From: Stutzerimonas stutzeri RCH2
Lineage (GTDB): Bacteria; Pseudomonadota; Gammaproteobacteria; Pseudomonadales; Pseudomonadaceae
DNA length: 64,000 nt
Direction of reading: 5' to 3'
Assembly (NCBI RefSeq): GCF_000327065.1
Contig: NC_019936.1
Span: 3,500,001 to 3,564,000, forward strand
Every line of letters starts with the position of its first letter. Within the stretch, counting starts at the first letter, position 1. A program made the translations under genes and the position numbers. This document shows, piece by piece, positions 8,652 to 17,261 of the stretch. The notes below the pieces were generated by a model. It was not told where the DNA came from. It saw only the letters and a list, made by a program, of their open reading frames with translations, and searched no databases.

Positions 8652-9161
8652 ATGCGTAAACGCCTGTTGTTGCCCCTCGCCCTGCTCAGCGCCCCGCTAT
8701 ACGCGGCGGACCTGCAGCTGGACGTGGAAATCCCGCGTCTGGATGTCGCCGAGTACCACCGCCCCTATGTCGCCATCTGGCTCGAGCGCCCGGACCAGAG
8801 CCACGTTGCCAACCTGGCGGTGTGGTACGACACCAAGCTCAAGGACAAGGAAGGCGAGAAGTGGCTCAAGGACCTGCGCCAGTGGTGGCGCCGCAGCGGC
8901 CGCAGTCTGGAGATGCCGGTCGATGGTGTCAGCGGTGCTACCCGCGCCGTGGGCAGCCACTCGCTGAAGTTCTCGGATCAGCATCCGGCCCTGAAGGCGC
9001 TGGAAGCTGGCGAATACCGCGTGGTGGTCGAAGCCGCCCGTGAAGTCGGCGGCCGCGAACTGCTGCGTGTTCCCTTCAGCTGGCCGCCTCAGCAGAGCGC
9101 CGAGCACCAAGCCCAGGGCCAGAGCGAACTGGGCGCAATCACCCTCAAGCTGACCCCATGA
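8652..9161 (+). CDS. Periplasmic DUF2271 protein
   Basis: 169 residues with a signal peptide (LLSAPLYA/ADLQL, cut near 19). The rest matches the DUF2271 pattern: a start like LDVEIPRLDVAEYHRPYVAIWLE split over two strands, a central KEGEKWLKDLRQWWRRSGR segment, and DGVSGATRAVG near the middle. DUF2271 proteins occur beside PepSY-TM proteins and TonB-dependent receptors, and their biochemical role is unknown. The stop overlaps a possible ATG of the next gene (ATGA), so translation is likely coupled within the cassette. Confidence 0.75.
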   Translation: MRKRLLLPLALLSAPLYAADLQLDVEIPRLDVAEYHRPYVAIWLERPDQSHVANLAVWYDTKLKDKEGEKWLKDLRQWWRRSGRSLEMPVDGVSGATRAVGSHSLKFSDQHPALKALEAGEYRVVVEAAREVGGRELLRVPFSWPPQQSAEHQAQGQSELGAITLKLTP

Positions 9162-9175
9162 ACAGGAAGCACGCC

Positions 9176-10051
9176 ATGAAACCCGTCATCAAATGGACCA
9201 CCCTGGCGCTCGCCGTCTGTCTGCCGCTGTCGGCCCAGGCCCACCGCGCCTGGATGCTGCCCTCGGCCACCGTGCTCTCCGGCGAAGAGCCGTGGATCAC
9301 CGTCGACGCTGCCGTTTCCAACGATCTGTTCTACTTCGAACACGTACCGATGCGCCTCAAGGGCATCGGCGAGACAGCCCAGGCCCCGGCAGGCGGTCCG
9401 CCGGGCATGCGCGCACGGCCGGTTCCCGAGCTGCAGATCATCGCGCCAGATGGCTCGAAGGTTTCCGCGCAGAACGGCGCTGTCGGCCGCTACCGCAGTA
9501 CCTTCGATGTACAGCTGAGCCAGAAGGGAACGTACAAACTGGCCGTGGCCAACAATGGCCTGTTCGCCAGCTGGAAGGAAAACGGTCAGCAGCGCCGCTG
9601 GATGGGCACCGCAGAAAGCTTCGCCAAGGACGTCCCGGCGAAGGCCGAAGGGCTCAAGGTCAGCCAGACCAGCAACCGCATGGAAGTGTTCGTCACCTCC
9701 GGCGCGCCGTCCAGCGAAGTACTTGCACCGACCGGCCAGGGCCTGGAGCTCAAGCCCGTCACCCACCCCAACGACCTGTTTGCCGGCGAAGCGGCAGACT
9801 TCGTCTTCCTGCTCGACGGCAAGCCGGCCGCCGATGTCGAGATCAGCGTGATTCCGGGTGGCAACCGCTACCGCGACGAGCTCGGTGAGATCAAGGCGAA
9901 AACCGACAAGGACGGCAAGGTCAGCATCACCTGGCCGGAAGCCGGCATGTACTGGATGGAAGCCGAGCTGACCACCACCAAGGGCGTCAGCAAGCCGGCC
10001 ACCGAGCGCCGCGCCAGCTACAGCGCAACCCTGGAAGTGCTGTCGCCCTGA
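9176..10051 (+). CDS. Periplasmic DUF4198 protein, mature N-terminus predicted to be histidine
   Basis: 291 residues: signal peptide with a clean AXA site (SAQA/HRAWML, cut after about residue 22), then beta-rich domains of the DUF4198 family, with Ig-like segments such as DFVFLLDGKPAADVEI and KAKTDKDGKVSITWPEAGMYW near the C-terminus. Family members accompany metal transport systems and resemble NikM/CbiM-associated or CopC-like proteins. An exposed N-terminal histidine after cleavage would allow an amino-terminal metal site; that is inference. I chose 9176 because AGGAAG precedes it; an alternative ATG at 9158 overlaps the DUF2271 stop. Confidence 0.75.
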   Translation: MKPVIKWTTLALAVCLPLSAQAHRAWMLPSATVLSGEEPWITVDAAVSNDLFYFEHVPMRLKGIGETAQAPAGGPPGMRARPVPELQIIAPDGSKVSAQNGAVGRYRSTFDVQLSQKGTYKLAVANNGLFASWKENGQQRRWMGTAESFAKDVPAKAEGLKVSQTSNRMEVFVTSGAPSSEVLAPTGQGLELKPVTHPNDLFAGEAADFVFLLDGKPAADVEISVIPGGNRYRDELGEIKAKTDKDGKVSITWPEAGMYWMEAELTTTKGVSKPATERRASYSATLEVLSP

Positions 10052-10060
10052 CGCTAGCCC

Positions 10061-10088
10061 GCTGCCTGAGCACTGACGCTCAGGCAGC
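10061..10088 (+). other. Perfect hairpin between DUF4198 and reductase genes
   Basis: An 11-bp perfect stem (GCTGCCTGAGC / GCTCAGGCAGC) with a 6-base loop, 9 bp after the DUF4198 stop. There is no U-run behind it, so it may moderate expression or stabilise mRNA rather than end transcription. Confidence 0.5.
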
Positions 10089-10123
10089 GACCGCTACCGC
10101 ATTCCCCGTAACGAGTCCGCTTC

Positions 10124-11680
10124 TTGCCCAGACCTTGCCAATCCGTCCGGCGTCTGTCGCCACTGCTCGGCTGCCTCGCCGTCGCTGCGCTGCTGCTATG
10201 GTGGCAGCCGCCACGAGCGATCAGCGCTGCCGTAGTCGTCCTCGTCTATCTGGCCATGTCGCTGTATTGCTGGCGCGGACAGCTACGCCGCAAAGCAGCA
10301 TCTACCGACGCGACCTCGGCGCTTGTGGTGACCTATGCCAGCCAGGGCGGGCAAGCCCGGCTCTATGCCGAGCGCAGTGCCGAGCAGCTTCGCGAAGCGG
10401 GCATGAACGTGCAGCTGCTGCCGCTGAATGCGCTGGAGCCGAGCCGGCTGCCAGCGCGGCGCATCCTGTTCGTCGTCAGCACCTATGGCGAAGGCGAAGC
10501 GCCGGACAACGGCGCCCGCTTCGAACAGCGCCTGAACGCGGCAAATCTGCAGCTGCAGGACCTCGAGTACAGCGTGCTGGCCTTCGGTGATCGCCAGTAC
10601 CGGGATTTCTGCGCTTTCGGCCGCCGCCTCGACGAGCGTCTGCGCCAGCTGGGGGGCGTGCCGCTGTTCGACCGGCTGGAAGCCGATCGCGGCGATCCTG
10701 GCGTGCTGCGTCACTGGCAACACCAGCTCGCCCACCTGAGCGGCAACAGCAATTTCAGCGACTGGCTGCCGGCACCCTATCAACCCTGGCGCCTGACAGG
10801 CCGCCGTTGCCTCAACGCCGGCAGTTCCGGTGCGCCGGTACATCTGCTGACCCTTGCCCCGCCGAGTGAAAAGACATCATGGCGCGCCGGCGATATCGTC
10901 GAGATCGGCCCGCGCCACGCGCTCGCGCGCATCGAAGCCTTGTTGCACGATGTGGGCCTCGATCCATCTGCGCTGGTCGACGGCCAGAGCCTGGCCGCAC
11001 AGCTGTCCAGAAGGCATCTGCCCGCGACTGGCGACCTGCATGGCGTCGACGCCGAGGCGCTGCTGGCCTTGCCGCCGTTGCCGCACCGCGAATATTCCAT
11101 CGCCTCGATACCCGCGGACGGCGCCGTGCAGCTGGTGGTGCGCGAAGCCTTCCACAGCGACGGCACTCCCGGGCTCGGTTCCGGCTGGTTATGCCGCTAC
11201 GCCGCCATTGGCGAAGAGATCGATCTGCGCATCCGCAGCAACCCCTCATTCCACGGCCGGGACGCCGCCACGCCACTCATCCTGATCGGCAACGGTACGG
11301 GCATCGCCGGGCTGCGCGCGCACTTGCGCGAACGCGCGGCGCAGCCCGGCTCGCGCAACTGGCTGCTGTTCGGCGAGCGCAACGCGGCGCACGACTTTCT
11401 CTTCCACGAAGAATTGGCACAGTGGCGTGAAAGCGGCCATCTGCAGCGGCTGGACGTGGCGTTCTCTCGCGACCAGCCCCAAAAGCGCTATGTGCAAGAT
11501 GCACTGCGGGATGCGGCTGACGAACTACGCTGCTGGGTCGATCAGGGCGCGGCGATCTACGTCTGCGGCAGCCTGGAAGGTATGGGGCAGGAGGTGCAGC
11601 AAATACTGCTTGGCCTGCTCGGTGAGGCGCAGCTGGAGCAACTGAGCGAACAGGGACGCTATCGGCGGGATTTGTATTGA
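10124..11680 (+). CDS. Membrane-anchored flavodoxin/FAD/NADPH reductase (CysJ-like)
   Basis: About 518 residues: two N-terminal hydrophobic helices (about 12-26 and 33-48), a flavodoxin domain (about 65-205: TYASQGGQ, VVSTYGEGEAPDNG, LAFGDRQYRDFCAFG), an FAD-binding region with REYSIASI, and an NADPH-binding module (LILIGNGTGIAGLRAHLRER, LLFGERN, YVCGSLEGMGQEV). This is a diflavin reductase of the sulfite-reductase alpha type, but no sulfite reductase hemoprotein is near. Placed at the end of the PepSY/DUF2271/DUF4198 cassette, it most likely feeds electrons from cytosolic NADPH toward ferric complexes. No in-frame ATG precedes the helices; the TTG at 10124 is assumed as start. Confidence 0.8.
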   Translation: MPRPCQSVRRLSPLLGCLAVAALLLWWQPPRAISAAVVVLVYLAMSLYCWRGQLRRKAASTDATSALVVTYASQGGQARLYAERSAEQLREAGMNVQLLPLNALEPSRLPARRILFVVSTYGEGEAPDNGARFEQRLNAANLQLQDLEYSVLAFGDRQYRDFCAFGRRLDERLRQLGGVPLFDRLEADRGDPGVLRHWQHQLAHLSGNSNFSDWLPAPYQPWRLTGRRCLNAGSSGAPVHLLTLAPPSEKTSWRAGDIVEIGPRHALARIEALLHDVGLDPSALVDGQSLAAQLSRRHLPATGDLHGVDAEALLALPPLPHREYSIASIPADGAVQLVVREAFHSDGTPGLGSGWLCRYAAIGEEIDLRIRSNPSFHGRDAATPLILIGNGTGIAGLRAHLRERAAQPGSRNWLLFGERNAAHDFLFHEELAQWRESGHLQRLDVAFSRDQPQKRYVQDALRDAADELRCWVDQGAAIYVCGSLEGMGQEVQQILLGLLGEAQLEQLSEQGRYRRDLY

Positions 11681-11713
11681 TAACCTGAGCCCCCGGATGA
11701 GCCACCAGTAGAC

Positions 11714-11748
11714 AAAAAAAAGCAGCATCCACCGGGTGGACGCTGCTT
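11714..11748 (-). terminator. Rho-independent terminator for the receptor gene at 11823-13946
   Basis: Stem AAGCAGCATCCA / TGGACGCTGCTT (one mismatch) at 11719-11748, with an A-run at 11714-11720 that reads as a U-run on the minus strand. It also lies just after the plus-strand reductase gene and might act on both convergent units. Confidence 0.8.
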
Positions 11749-11822
11749 GAAGATCCCAACGAGGAACCAGGCCCGGGGAGCTGACGAAGCACGTCTAGTG
11801 CCGCGCCAGCAGACGGGACGAC

Positions 11823-13946
11823 TCAGAAAGATAGATTCGCACCAACTCCAAATGCGCGAGGTGCGCCAGGCAGAATGTTGTTGTTGCTGTGGGCGGAAGC
11901 GTAGTAGTCCTCGTTCAGCAGGTTCTCGACATTCAGCTGCAGACGCAGGTCGGGGCTGACGGCGTAATAGACCGCAGCGTCGACGCGCACGAAGCTGGGC
12001 AGCTCGACCTTGTTGTCGGCACTGGCATACACCGCGTTCTGATAGACGGCACCAAGCCCGACGCCCCACTGGGAGTTGAAGTTGTAGCGGTTCCAGAGCG
12101 AGACGGAGTTGCGCGGTACCTGACTGAGCTTGTTGCCATCGCTCGCGCCGGGCGTTTTGATTTCGCTTTCCTGGTAGGCATAGCCACCAATGATTTGCCA
12201 GGCATCAGTCAGATTGCCAGTCAGACCAAGCTCAACGCCATCCACGCGCTGTCCGTCAACCAGAATCGAGCGGGCGTTGTTGTCGGGATCAGTAATCGCG
12301 ACGTTGGTGCGATCGAGGCGGTAGACCGCAGCGGTGGCGGCCAGACGCGGGTTGATGTCCCATTTCACGCCGACTTCACGGTTGGTGAACTCTTCCGGAT
12401 CGAGCGCCTGGGTGGCGGCGGTAAGTCCGGCAAGCTGCTCGCCCGCGCGCGGCACATAGGCCTTGCTGTAGCTGGCGTAGAAGGACAGGTCATCCAGCGG
12501 CTTGTAGATCAGGCCGGCACGCGGCGACACCAGGTCGTCTGAGCTCGAAAGTCGCTGACCGTTGCGGTAGTTGCTGTGATCGATCTTTACCTTGTCGTAG
12601 CGCGCACCAAGGATCAATTCCCACTGCGAGTTGAGCTCGATCTGGTCCTGCAGATAGAGCGCTGCGGTCTTGGTCGTACTGCGGTTGTCTGCATCGGTGG
12701 CGCTCTGGCGGAAATATACCGGCCCGCCGTAACGGGGACTCTGTGGCGTCACCTTGACAGACGTTTTCGTATTGTCTGTTGGGTGAAAGAAACCCGTTTC
12801 ACGGAAATTCTCGGTCACTTGGCGGCTTAGCTCGCCACCGACCAGGATGGTGTGATCCATGCCCATGGCACTGGTGGCGATGGTCACATCGGTCTGGTTG
12901 ATCAGGTTGGTGCGGTCGGTGGCGTTGTTGTAGGCGCCAATGCTGATTGACGAGCTGGTCGCTGCGGCGGAACCCGGAAAGACGTTCTGGTAGAACTTCT
13001 CGTAATCGGCGAAACGGGTCTGGTTGACCAGGGTGACGTTGTCGGAAAACTCATGCGTTACCCGCGCATTCAGGGCATCGACCTTCGCGGTGGCATAGCT
13101 GAGATCCGCGTTACCGACGAAGGTCGACTCGTCCAGCTTCATCGGTTTGCCATTGAGCGACGGCACGCCACGGTCGACGGTGCGATCGTCATCGAAGTGC
13201 TCGTAACCTACCTCGACGGTGGTTGCATCGCTGACGCGGAATGTGGCGGTCGGGTTGATGGCCCAACGCTCCAGATCCACATCGTCGCGGAAGCTCTCGG
13301 AGTCTTCGAACATCGCGGTCAACCGCACTGCGACGTTCTCATTGACCGCCTCATTGAAATCGCCGGTCATCCGGCGGTTCTTCCAAGAACCATAATTCAG
13401 GCCCAGTTCGTGACCATCGGTCCAGTTGGCCTGCTTGGTCACACGGTTGATCAGGCCACCGCTGGCGCCGCGGCCGAAGACCATGCCACTGGCCCCCTTG
13501 AGTACCTCGACTCGCTCGACGTTATATAGGTCGCGTAGGTACTGCACATCGTCACGCATCCCATCGACAAAAAAGTCGGCTGTCGAGGTATTGCCCCGTA
13601 GGATCGGAGCATCACGATGTCCCTCGCCCTGCGCCATCTGCACGCCAGGCACGTAGCGGACGACGTCCGCCATGCTCTGCATGTTCTGGTCCTTGATCTG
13701 CTTGTCGGTCACGACGGTGATGGACTGCGGAATGTTGCGCAGCTGCGTGTCGGTCTTGGTGGCCACCTTGGTGCGCTCGACGCGGTAACTGTCGCGCTTC
13801 TCCACGACCTCCATCGAATCCAGCGTGACCGTATCGGTAGGCGCAGCAAAGGCGCACTGCGCCGATGCGAGCAAAGGCAACCCGTACACCGCCATTCGTA
13901 CGGCAGTTGCCATTTTCGTTGTGTTGAAGCGTGACCGCTGAGACAT
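11823..13946 (-). CDS. TonB-dependent siderophore receptor (Fiu/FhuE-type)
   Basis: 707 residues: signal peptide ending near SAQCAFA/APTDTV, TonB box (TVTLDSMEVVEKR), plug domain with RNIPQSITVVTDKQI, RGNTSTADFFVDGMRDD and VEVLKGASGMVFGRGASGG, then a barrel ending GVGANLSF. The DGMRDDVQYLRD motif is typical of receptors for catecholate or hydroxamate siderophores of the Fiu/FhuE type (TonB-siderophor TIGR family). The ATG at 13946 is preceded by GGGGGTAG; an in-frame TTG lies upstream at 13958. It is monocistronic, with its own terminator. The ligand cannot be named from sequence. Confidence 0.88.
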   Translation of the reverse strand: MSQRSRFNTTKMATAVRMAVYGLPLLASAQCAFAAPTDTVTLDSMEVVEKRDSYRVERTKVATKTDTQLRNIPQSITVVTDKQIKDQNMQSMADVVRYVPGVQMAQGEGHRDAPILRGNTSTADFFVDGMRDDVQYLRDLYNVERVEVLKGASGMVFGRGASGGLINRVTKQANWTDGHELGLNYGSWKNRRMTGDFNEAVNENVAVRLTAMFEDSESFRDDVDLERWAINPTATFRVSDATTVEVGYEHFDDDRTVDRGVPSLNGKPMKLDESTFVGNADLSYATAKVDALNARVTHEFSDNVTLVNQTRFADYEKFYQNVFPGSAAATSSSISIGAYNNATDRTNLINQTDVTIATSAMGMDHTILVGGELSRQVTENFRETGFFHPTDNTKTSVKVTPQSPRYGGPVYFRQSATDADNRSTTKTAALYLQDQIELNSQWELILGARYDKVKIDHSNYRNGQRLSSSDDLVSPRAGLIYKPLDDLSFYASYSKAYVPRAGEQLAGLTAATQALDPEEFTNREVGVKWDINPRLAATAAVYRLDRTNVAITDPDNNARSILVDGQRVDGVELGLTGNLTDAWQIIGGYAYQESEIKTPGASDGNKLSQVPRNSVSLWNRYNFNSQWGVGLGAVYQNAVYASADNKVELPSFVRVDAAVYYAVSPDLRLQLNVENLLNEDYYASAHSNNNILPGAPRAFGVGANLSF

Positions 13947-13974
13947 CTCTACCCCCAATAAAAAACACTCGTTA

Positions 13975-13996
13975 TGAATGCGAATTGTTTGTGTTT
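13975..13996. promoter_or_regulatory. Candidate iron-responsive operator (weak Fur-like site)
   Basis: The segment TGCGAATTGTTTGTG occurs 29-50 bp upstream of the receptor start at 13946. The word TGCGAATTG recurs at 16472-16480 in the piuA promoter. The match to the classical Fur consensus is poor, so this is a candidate only. Confidence 0.35.
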
Positions 13997-14128
13997 ATTT
14001 TTGTAATCTTAATGTCGTAAAAGGATTAAGTCTACTGGGGCGGACTTTCGCTCCCCTGGAAGCATCAGCGGGGGGGGTGGAGAGCAAGCGGAACGGTGCG
14101 CATGGGCCGTTCCTACAGAGGGACGGAC

Positions 14129-14152
14129 AAAAAAACCCCGGCTAGGCCGGGG
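14129..14152 (-). terminator. Rho-independent terminator for piuA-like gene
   Basis: On the minus strand a CCCCGGC / GCCGGGG-type stem is followed by seven U residues (plus-strand A-run 14129-14135). It ends 30 bp beyond the stop codon of the receptor at 14183-16441. Confidence 0.85.
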
Positions 14153-14182
14153 TGTGGGTAGGACTGACGCGCGGGCGGGTGA

Positions 14183-16441
14183 TCAGAAATGAAAGTTCGT
14201 GCTCAGCAGCGCGGTGCGCCCAGCGGCCACGTGTGCCATGTGGGAGCCGTAGACCTGATCGAAATAGCGCTTGTCCGTCAGATTCTGCACGTTCAGCTGC
14301 AGGTCAAGGTTCTTGCTCACGCGATAGGCCGCCATGGCGTCGTAGCGCCAGTACTCAGGTACCTCGATGTTGTTCGCCGCATCGCCGAAGCGGGAGTCGA
14401 CATAGGTCGCGCCGCCACCGATGGTCAGGTCCTGGGTGAGGTTGTAGGTGTTCCAGAAGCTGAAGCTGTGCTTCGGCGTGCTGGGCACCTCGTTGCCGTC
14501 ATACAGACCCTCGACGTAGATCGGATTGGCCCGCGTGCCGATATTGGCGGCGCCGGACTTGACCAGCTCGGCGTCCAGGTAGGTGTAGCTGGCGAAGACC
14601 TGCCAGTTGCGGGTGAACTGGCCGGTCGCGCTCAGTTCCAGACCGTCGACTTGGGTTTCACCGATGCTTTCCTGGAAACCGCTGGCGTTGGTCACCCGCG
14701 CGTTGGTCTTCTCGGTGCGGAACAGTGCGGCGGTCAGGCCCAGGCGCTCGTCGAAGAAGTCCCACTTGGTTCCGATCTCGTAGTTACGGTTGCGCTCCGG
14801 ATCGAGGATCTCATTGCCCACGCTGAGCGCATCGGCACCCTCGCCACCCGTCTCGCCGGACGGATTGCTGGAAGTCGACCAGGCCGCGTAGATGCTGCCG
14901 TTGGGCAGCGGATTGAAGACCAGGCCCAGCTGGTAGTTCCAGAAGTGGTTCTTGTTCTCCGGACGGGTTATCACACCGGCGGTAGAGACGGCTTTCTGCT
15001 CCGTTTCGTAGTCGTCGTAGCGCAGGCCCATGTTCAGCGACCATTGCTCATTGAACTTCAGCGTATCGAAGACATAGGCCGCCAGCGTTTCGGTGTCGGT
15101 ATCGGTCGTCGCCGTGCTGCGCGCGATGCTGCCGGTCCAGGCATCCTTGGGGCTCGGGTTGGACAGGCTGGTGCAGTCGCCGGATGCCAGGTGCGCCGGC
15201 GTACAGCTGTTGCCGCCGGCGCCCGGGGTCACCACGTAAGGCCGGTTGTGCACGCCGACATCGCTAATTTCCACGCCCGTTACCAGGGTGTGCTCGATGC
15301 TGCCGGTATCGAAGCGTGCGGTCAGATCGGTCTGGTTCACCCAGCTCTGTGTGTTGGAGTTGCGGCTCTTGGCAGAGCGTGAAACCAGGCCATTGGGCAC
15401 GTTGCCACGCGAATCGTCCGGATTGGTGACGATGTAATCCAGCGTGGTGCGGGCGATACGTGCGGTGTTGGAGATGGTCAGGTTTTCGTTCAGGTCATGC
15501 TCGAGCCGAATGGTGCCGGCATCCGTGGTGCTTTCACGGAAATCGCGGCTCTTCAGACCGTAGAAGTTGTCGCGATCAACCTTGACCGGCTCGCGACGTG
15601 GATTGGCCGGCGTAGCCACCGTCAGCGGAATGCCGTAATCGGGCATGTCGTCCGTTTCCAGGTGGTAGTAGGACAGCGTCGCCCGGGTCGGCGTATCAAA
15701 GCCGAAGGTGATCGTCGGCGCCACGCCCCAGCGGCTGACGTCCACGCCATCGCGGCCGGCAACGTTGGCCTCGTGTTTCATCAGGTTCAGGCGGCCGGCG
15801 ACGTTGTCACCCAGCATGCGGTTGACGTCCAGGGTGTAGCGACGGGTCTGATCCGAGCCAAGGGTGACGCTGGCATCGCCGAAATCGCGTTGCTTGGCGG
15901 TCTTGCTGATCAGGTTGAGGCTGCCGCCCGTGGAGCCGGCACCGGTGTAGGCGGAGCCCGGCCCCTTGCTCACTTCGATGCTCTCCACGTTGAAGATCTC
16001 GCGGGTCTGCGAGCCCAGGTCACGCAGGCCGTCGATAAAGGTGTCGCTCTCAGCGTTGAAGCCACGGATGATCGGCCGGTCGCCCGCCGGGTTGCCGCCC
16101 TCGCCCGCGCCGAAGGTAATGCCGGAGGTGGTGCGCAAGGCATCGACCAGCGTCAGCGAACCGGTGTCGCGAATTACCTGGTCGGTGATCACGGTGACCG
16201 ACTTCGGTGTTTCACGCAGCGGTGCCGTGTATTTCTTCGAGGCGGATGTAGCGGCCTTGTAGGCCTGTTCCTGCTCGCCGATCACCGTCACCTCATCGAG
16301 TGCAACCGGCGCTTCGCTGGGCGATGACGCCGCGGGGACGGTCTGGGCCATTGAGGGAACGGAAAAAGCGGTAAGGGCGACACCGATAGCCGAAGCCAAC
16401 ACGCGAGGTGGCTGGGCCAGTTCTAGAGACTGACGCGACAT
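14183..16441 (-). CDS. piuA: TonB-dependent catecholate siderophore receptor PiuA-like
   Basis: 752 residues: signal peptide (FSVPSMA/QTVPA, cut near 32), TonB box (DEVTVIGE), plug with RETPKSVTVITDQVI, IRGFNAESDTFIDGLRD and VEVSKGPGSAYTGAGSTGG-like sequence, and a barrel ending LLSTNFHF. The DGLRD signature and the neighbours identify the Fiu/PiuA group, which takes up monomeric catechol-iron complexes and catechol-bearing antibiotics. It is divergent from piuC and a Sel1 gene, the P. aeruginosa PA4514-PA4516 order. The piuB reductase expected beside it is not adjacent; a split equivalent lies at 8.0-11.7 kb. Confidence 0.85.
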   Translation of the reverse strand: MSRQSLELAQPPRVLASAIGVALTAFSVPSMAQTVPAASSPSEAPVALDEVTVIGEQEQAYKAATSASKKYTAPLRETPKSVTVITDQVIRDTGSLTLVDALRTTSGITFGAGEGGNPAGDRPIIRGFNAESDTFIDGLRDLGSQTREIFNVESIEVSKGPGSAYTGAGSTGGSLNLISKTAKQRDFGDASVTLGSDQTRRYTLDVNRMLGDNVAGRLNLMKHEANVAGRDGVDVSRWGVAPTITFGFDTPTRATLSYYHLETDDMPDYGIPLTVATPANPRREPVKVDRDNFYGLKSRDFRESTTDAGTIRLEHDLNENLTISNTARIARTTLDYIVTNPDDSRGNVPNGLVSRSAKSRNSNTQSWVNQTDLTARFDTGSIEHTLVTGVEISDVGVHNRPYVVTPGAGGNSCTPAHLASGDCTSLSNPSPKDAWTGSIARSTATTDTDTETLAAYVFDTLKFNEQWSLNMGLRYDDYETEQKAVSTAGVITRPENKNHFWNYQLGLVFNPLPNGSIYAAWSTSSNPSGETGGEGADALSVGNEILDPERNRNYEIGTKWDFFDERLGLTAALFRTEKTNARVTNASGFQESIGETQVDGLELSATGQFTRNWQVFASYTYLDAELVKSGAANIGTRANPIYVEGLYDGNEVPSTPKHSFSFWNTYNLTQDLTIGGGATYVDSRFGDAANNIEVPEYWRYDAMAAYRVSKNLDLQLNVQNLTDKRYFDQVYGSHMAHVAAGRTALLSTNFHF

Positions 16442-16472
16442 GTAATGCGGATCCTTGGAAGTTGATGCAACT

Positions 16473-16555
16473 GCGAATTGCTATTATTAGCACGTCGCAT
16501 TCTGATAAATTCTGTCGCATTCTGAAACACCTAAATGCAAACTAATATCATTCGC
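16473..16555. promoter_or_regulatory. Divergent piuA/piuC promoter region with two candidate Fur boxes
   Basis: Between the two start codons, 16473-16491 (reverse strand GCTAATAATAGCAATTCGC) matches the 19-bp Fur consensus at 12 positions, and 16537-16555 (GCAAACTAATATCATTCGC) at 11, including ATCATT. The 139-bp region is AT-rich compared with its flanks. Fur control of both genes is likely by analogy with PiuA/PiuC elsewhere. Confidence 0.5.
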
Positions 16556-16580
16556 CAATTCCACATCCTGTCGGTGATCC

Positions 16581-17261
16581 ATGCTCCTACGCATTGCCAA
16601 TGTGTTCTCCCGTGAAGAAACCGGTCGTATCCGCACGGCACTGGAACAGGCTGATTGGCAGGACGGCCGCGTCACAGCCGGTTATCAGTCGGCCAAGGCC
16701 AAACACAACCTGCAGCTGGCCGAGGATGACGCTCTGGCTCGCGAAATAGCCGAAGCCATGCTGCAACGCCTCTGGCAGCACCCGCAATTCATGTCGGCGG
16801 CGCTGCCGAGCAAGGTCTTTCCACCACTGTTCAACTGCTATACGGCAGGCGGCGAGTTTGGTTATCACATCGACAATGCCGTGCGGCAGGTACGCAACAG
16901 CGCCGAGCGAGTGCGCACCGACCTGTCCGCCACGCTGTTCTTCAGCGATCCCGACGAATACGACGGCGGCGAGCTGGTGATCCACGACACCTATGGCACG
17001 CAGCAGGTGAAGTTCGCTGCCGGCGACATGGTGCTCTACCCCAGCACCAGCCTGCACAAGGTCGAGCCGGTCACCCGTGGCGCGCGGCTGGCGTCGTTCT
17101 TCTGGATTCAAAGCCTGGTGCGCGAAGACGCCCAACGCACGCTGCTTTACGAGATGGATCAGGCCATCCAGCAGCTGACCGCCGACGTGCCGGAGCACCC
17201 ATCCCTGGTGCAACTGACTGGCACCTATCACAACCTGCTGCGCCGCTGGGTCGAGGTCTGA
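16581..17261 (+). CDS. piuC: PKHD-type Fe(II)/2-oxoglutarate hydroxylase PiuC
   Basis: 226 residues, the usual length for the YbiX/PiuC family. The 2-oxoglutarate dioxygenase metal triad is visible as His96 and Asp98 in GYHIDNA and His159 in [15 protein letters not shown], with Arg169 placed to bind the co-substrate. It is cytoplasmic. The family accompanies catechol-siderophore receptors and affects uptake of catechol-bearing compounds, but its substrate is unknown. It is divergent from piuA and overlaps the next gene by one base (TGATG), so the Sel1 gene is translationally coupled. Confidence 0.9.
   Translation: MLLRIANVFSREETGRIRTALEQADWQDGRVTAGYQSAKAKHNLQLAEDDALAREIAEAMLQRLWQHPQFMSAALPSKVFPPLFNCYTAGGEFGYHIDNAVRQVRNSAERVRTDLSATLFFSDPDEYDGGELVIHDTYGTQQVKFAAGDMVLYPSTSLHKVEPVTRGARLASFFWIQSLVREDAQRTLLYEMDQAIQQLTADVPEHPSLVQLTGTYHNLLRRWVEV

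Noticed and set aside
14189..15382. 397-codon plus-strand open frame
   Set aside because: Antisense to the piuA-like receptor gene, which is complete and typical.
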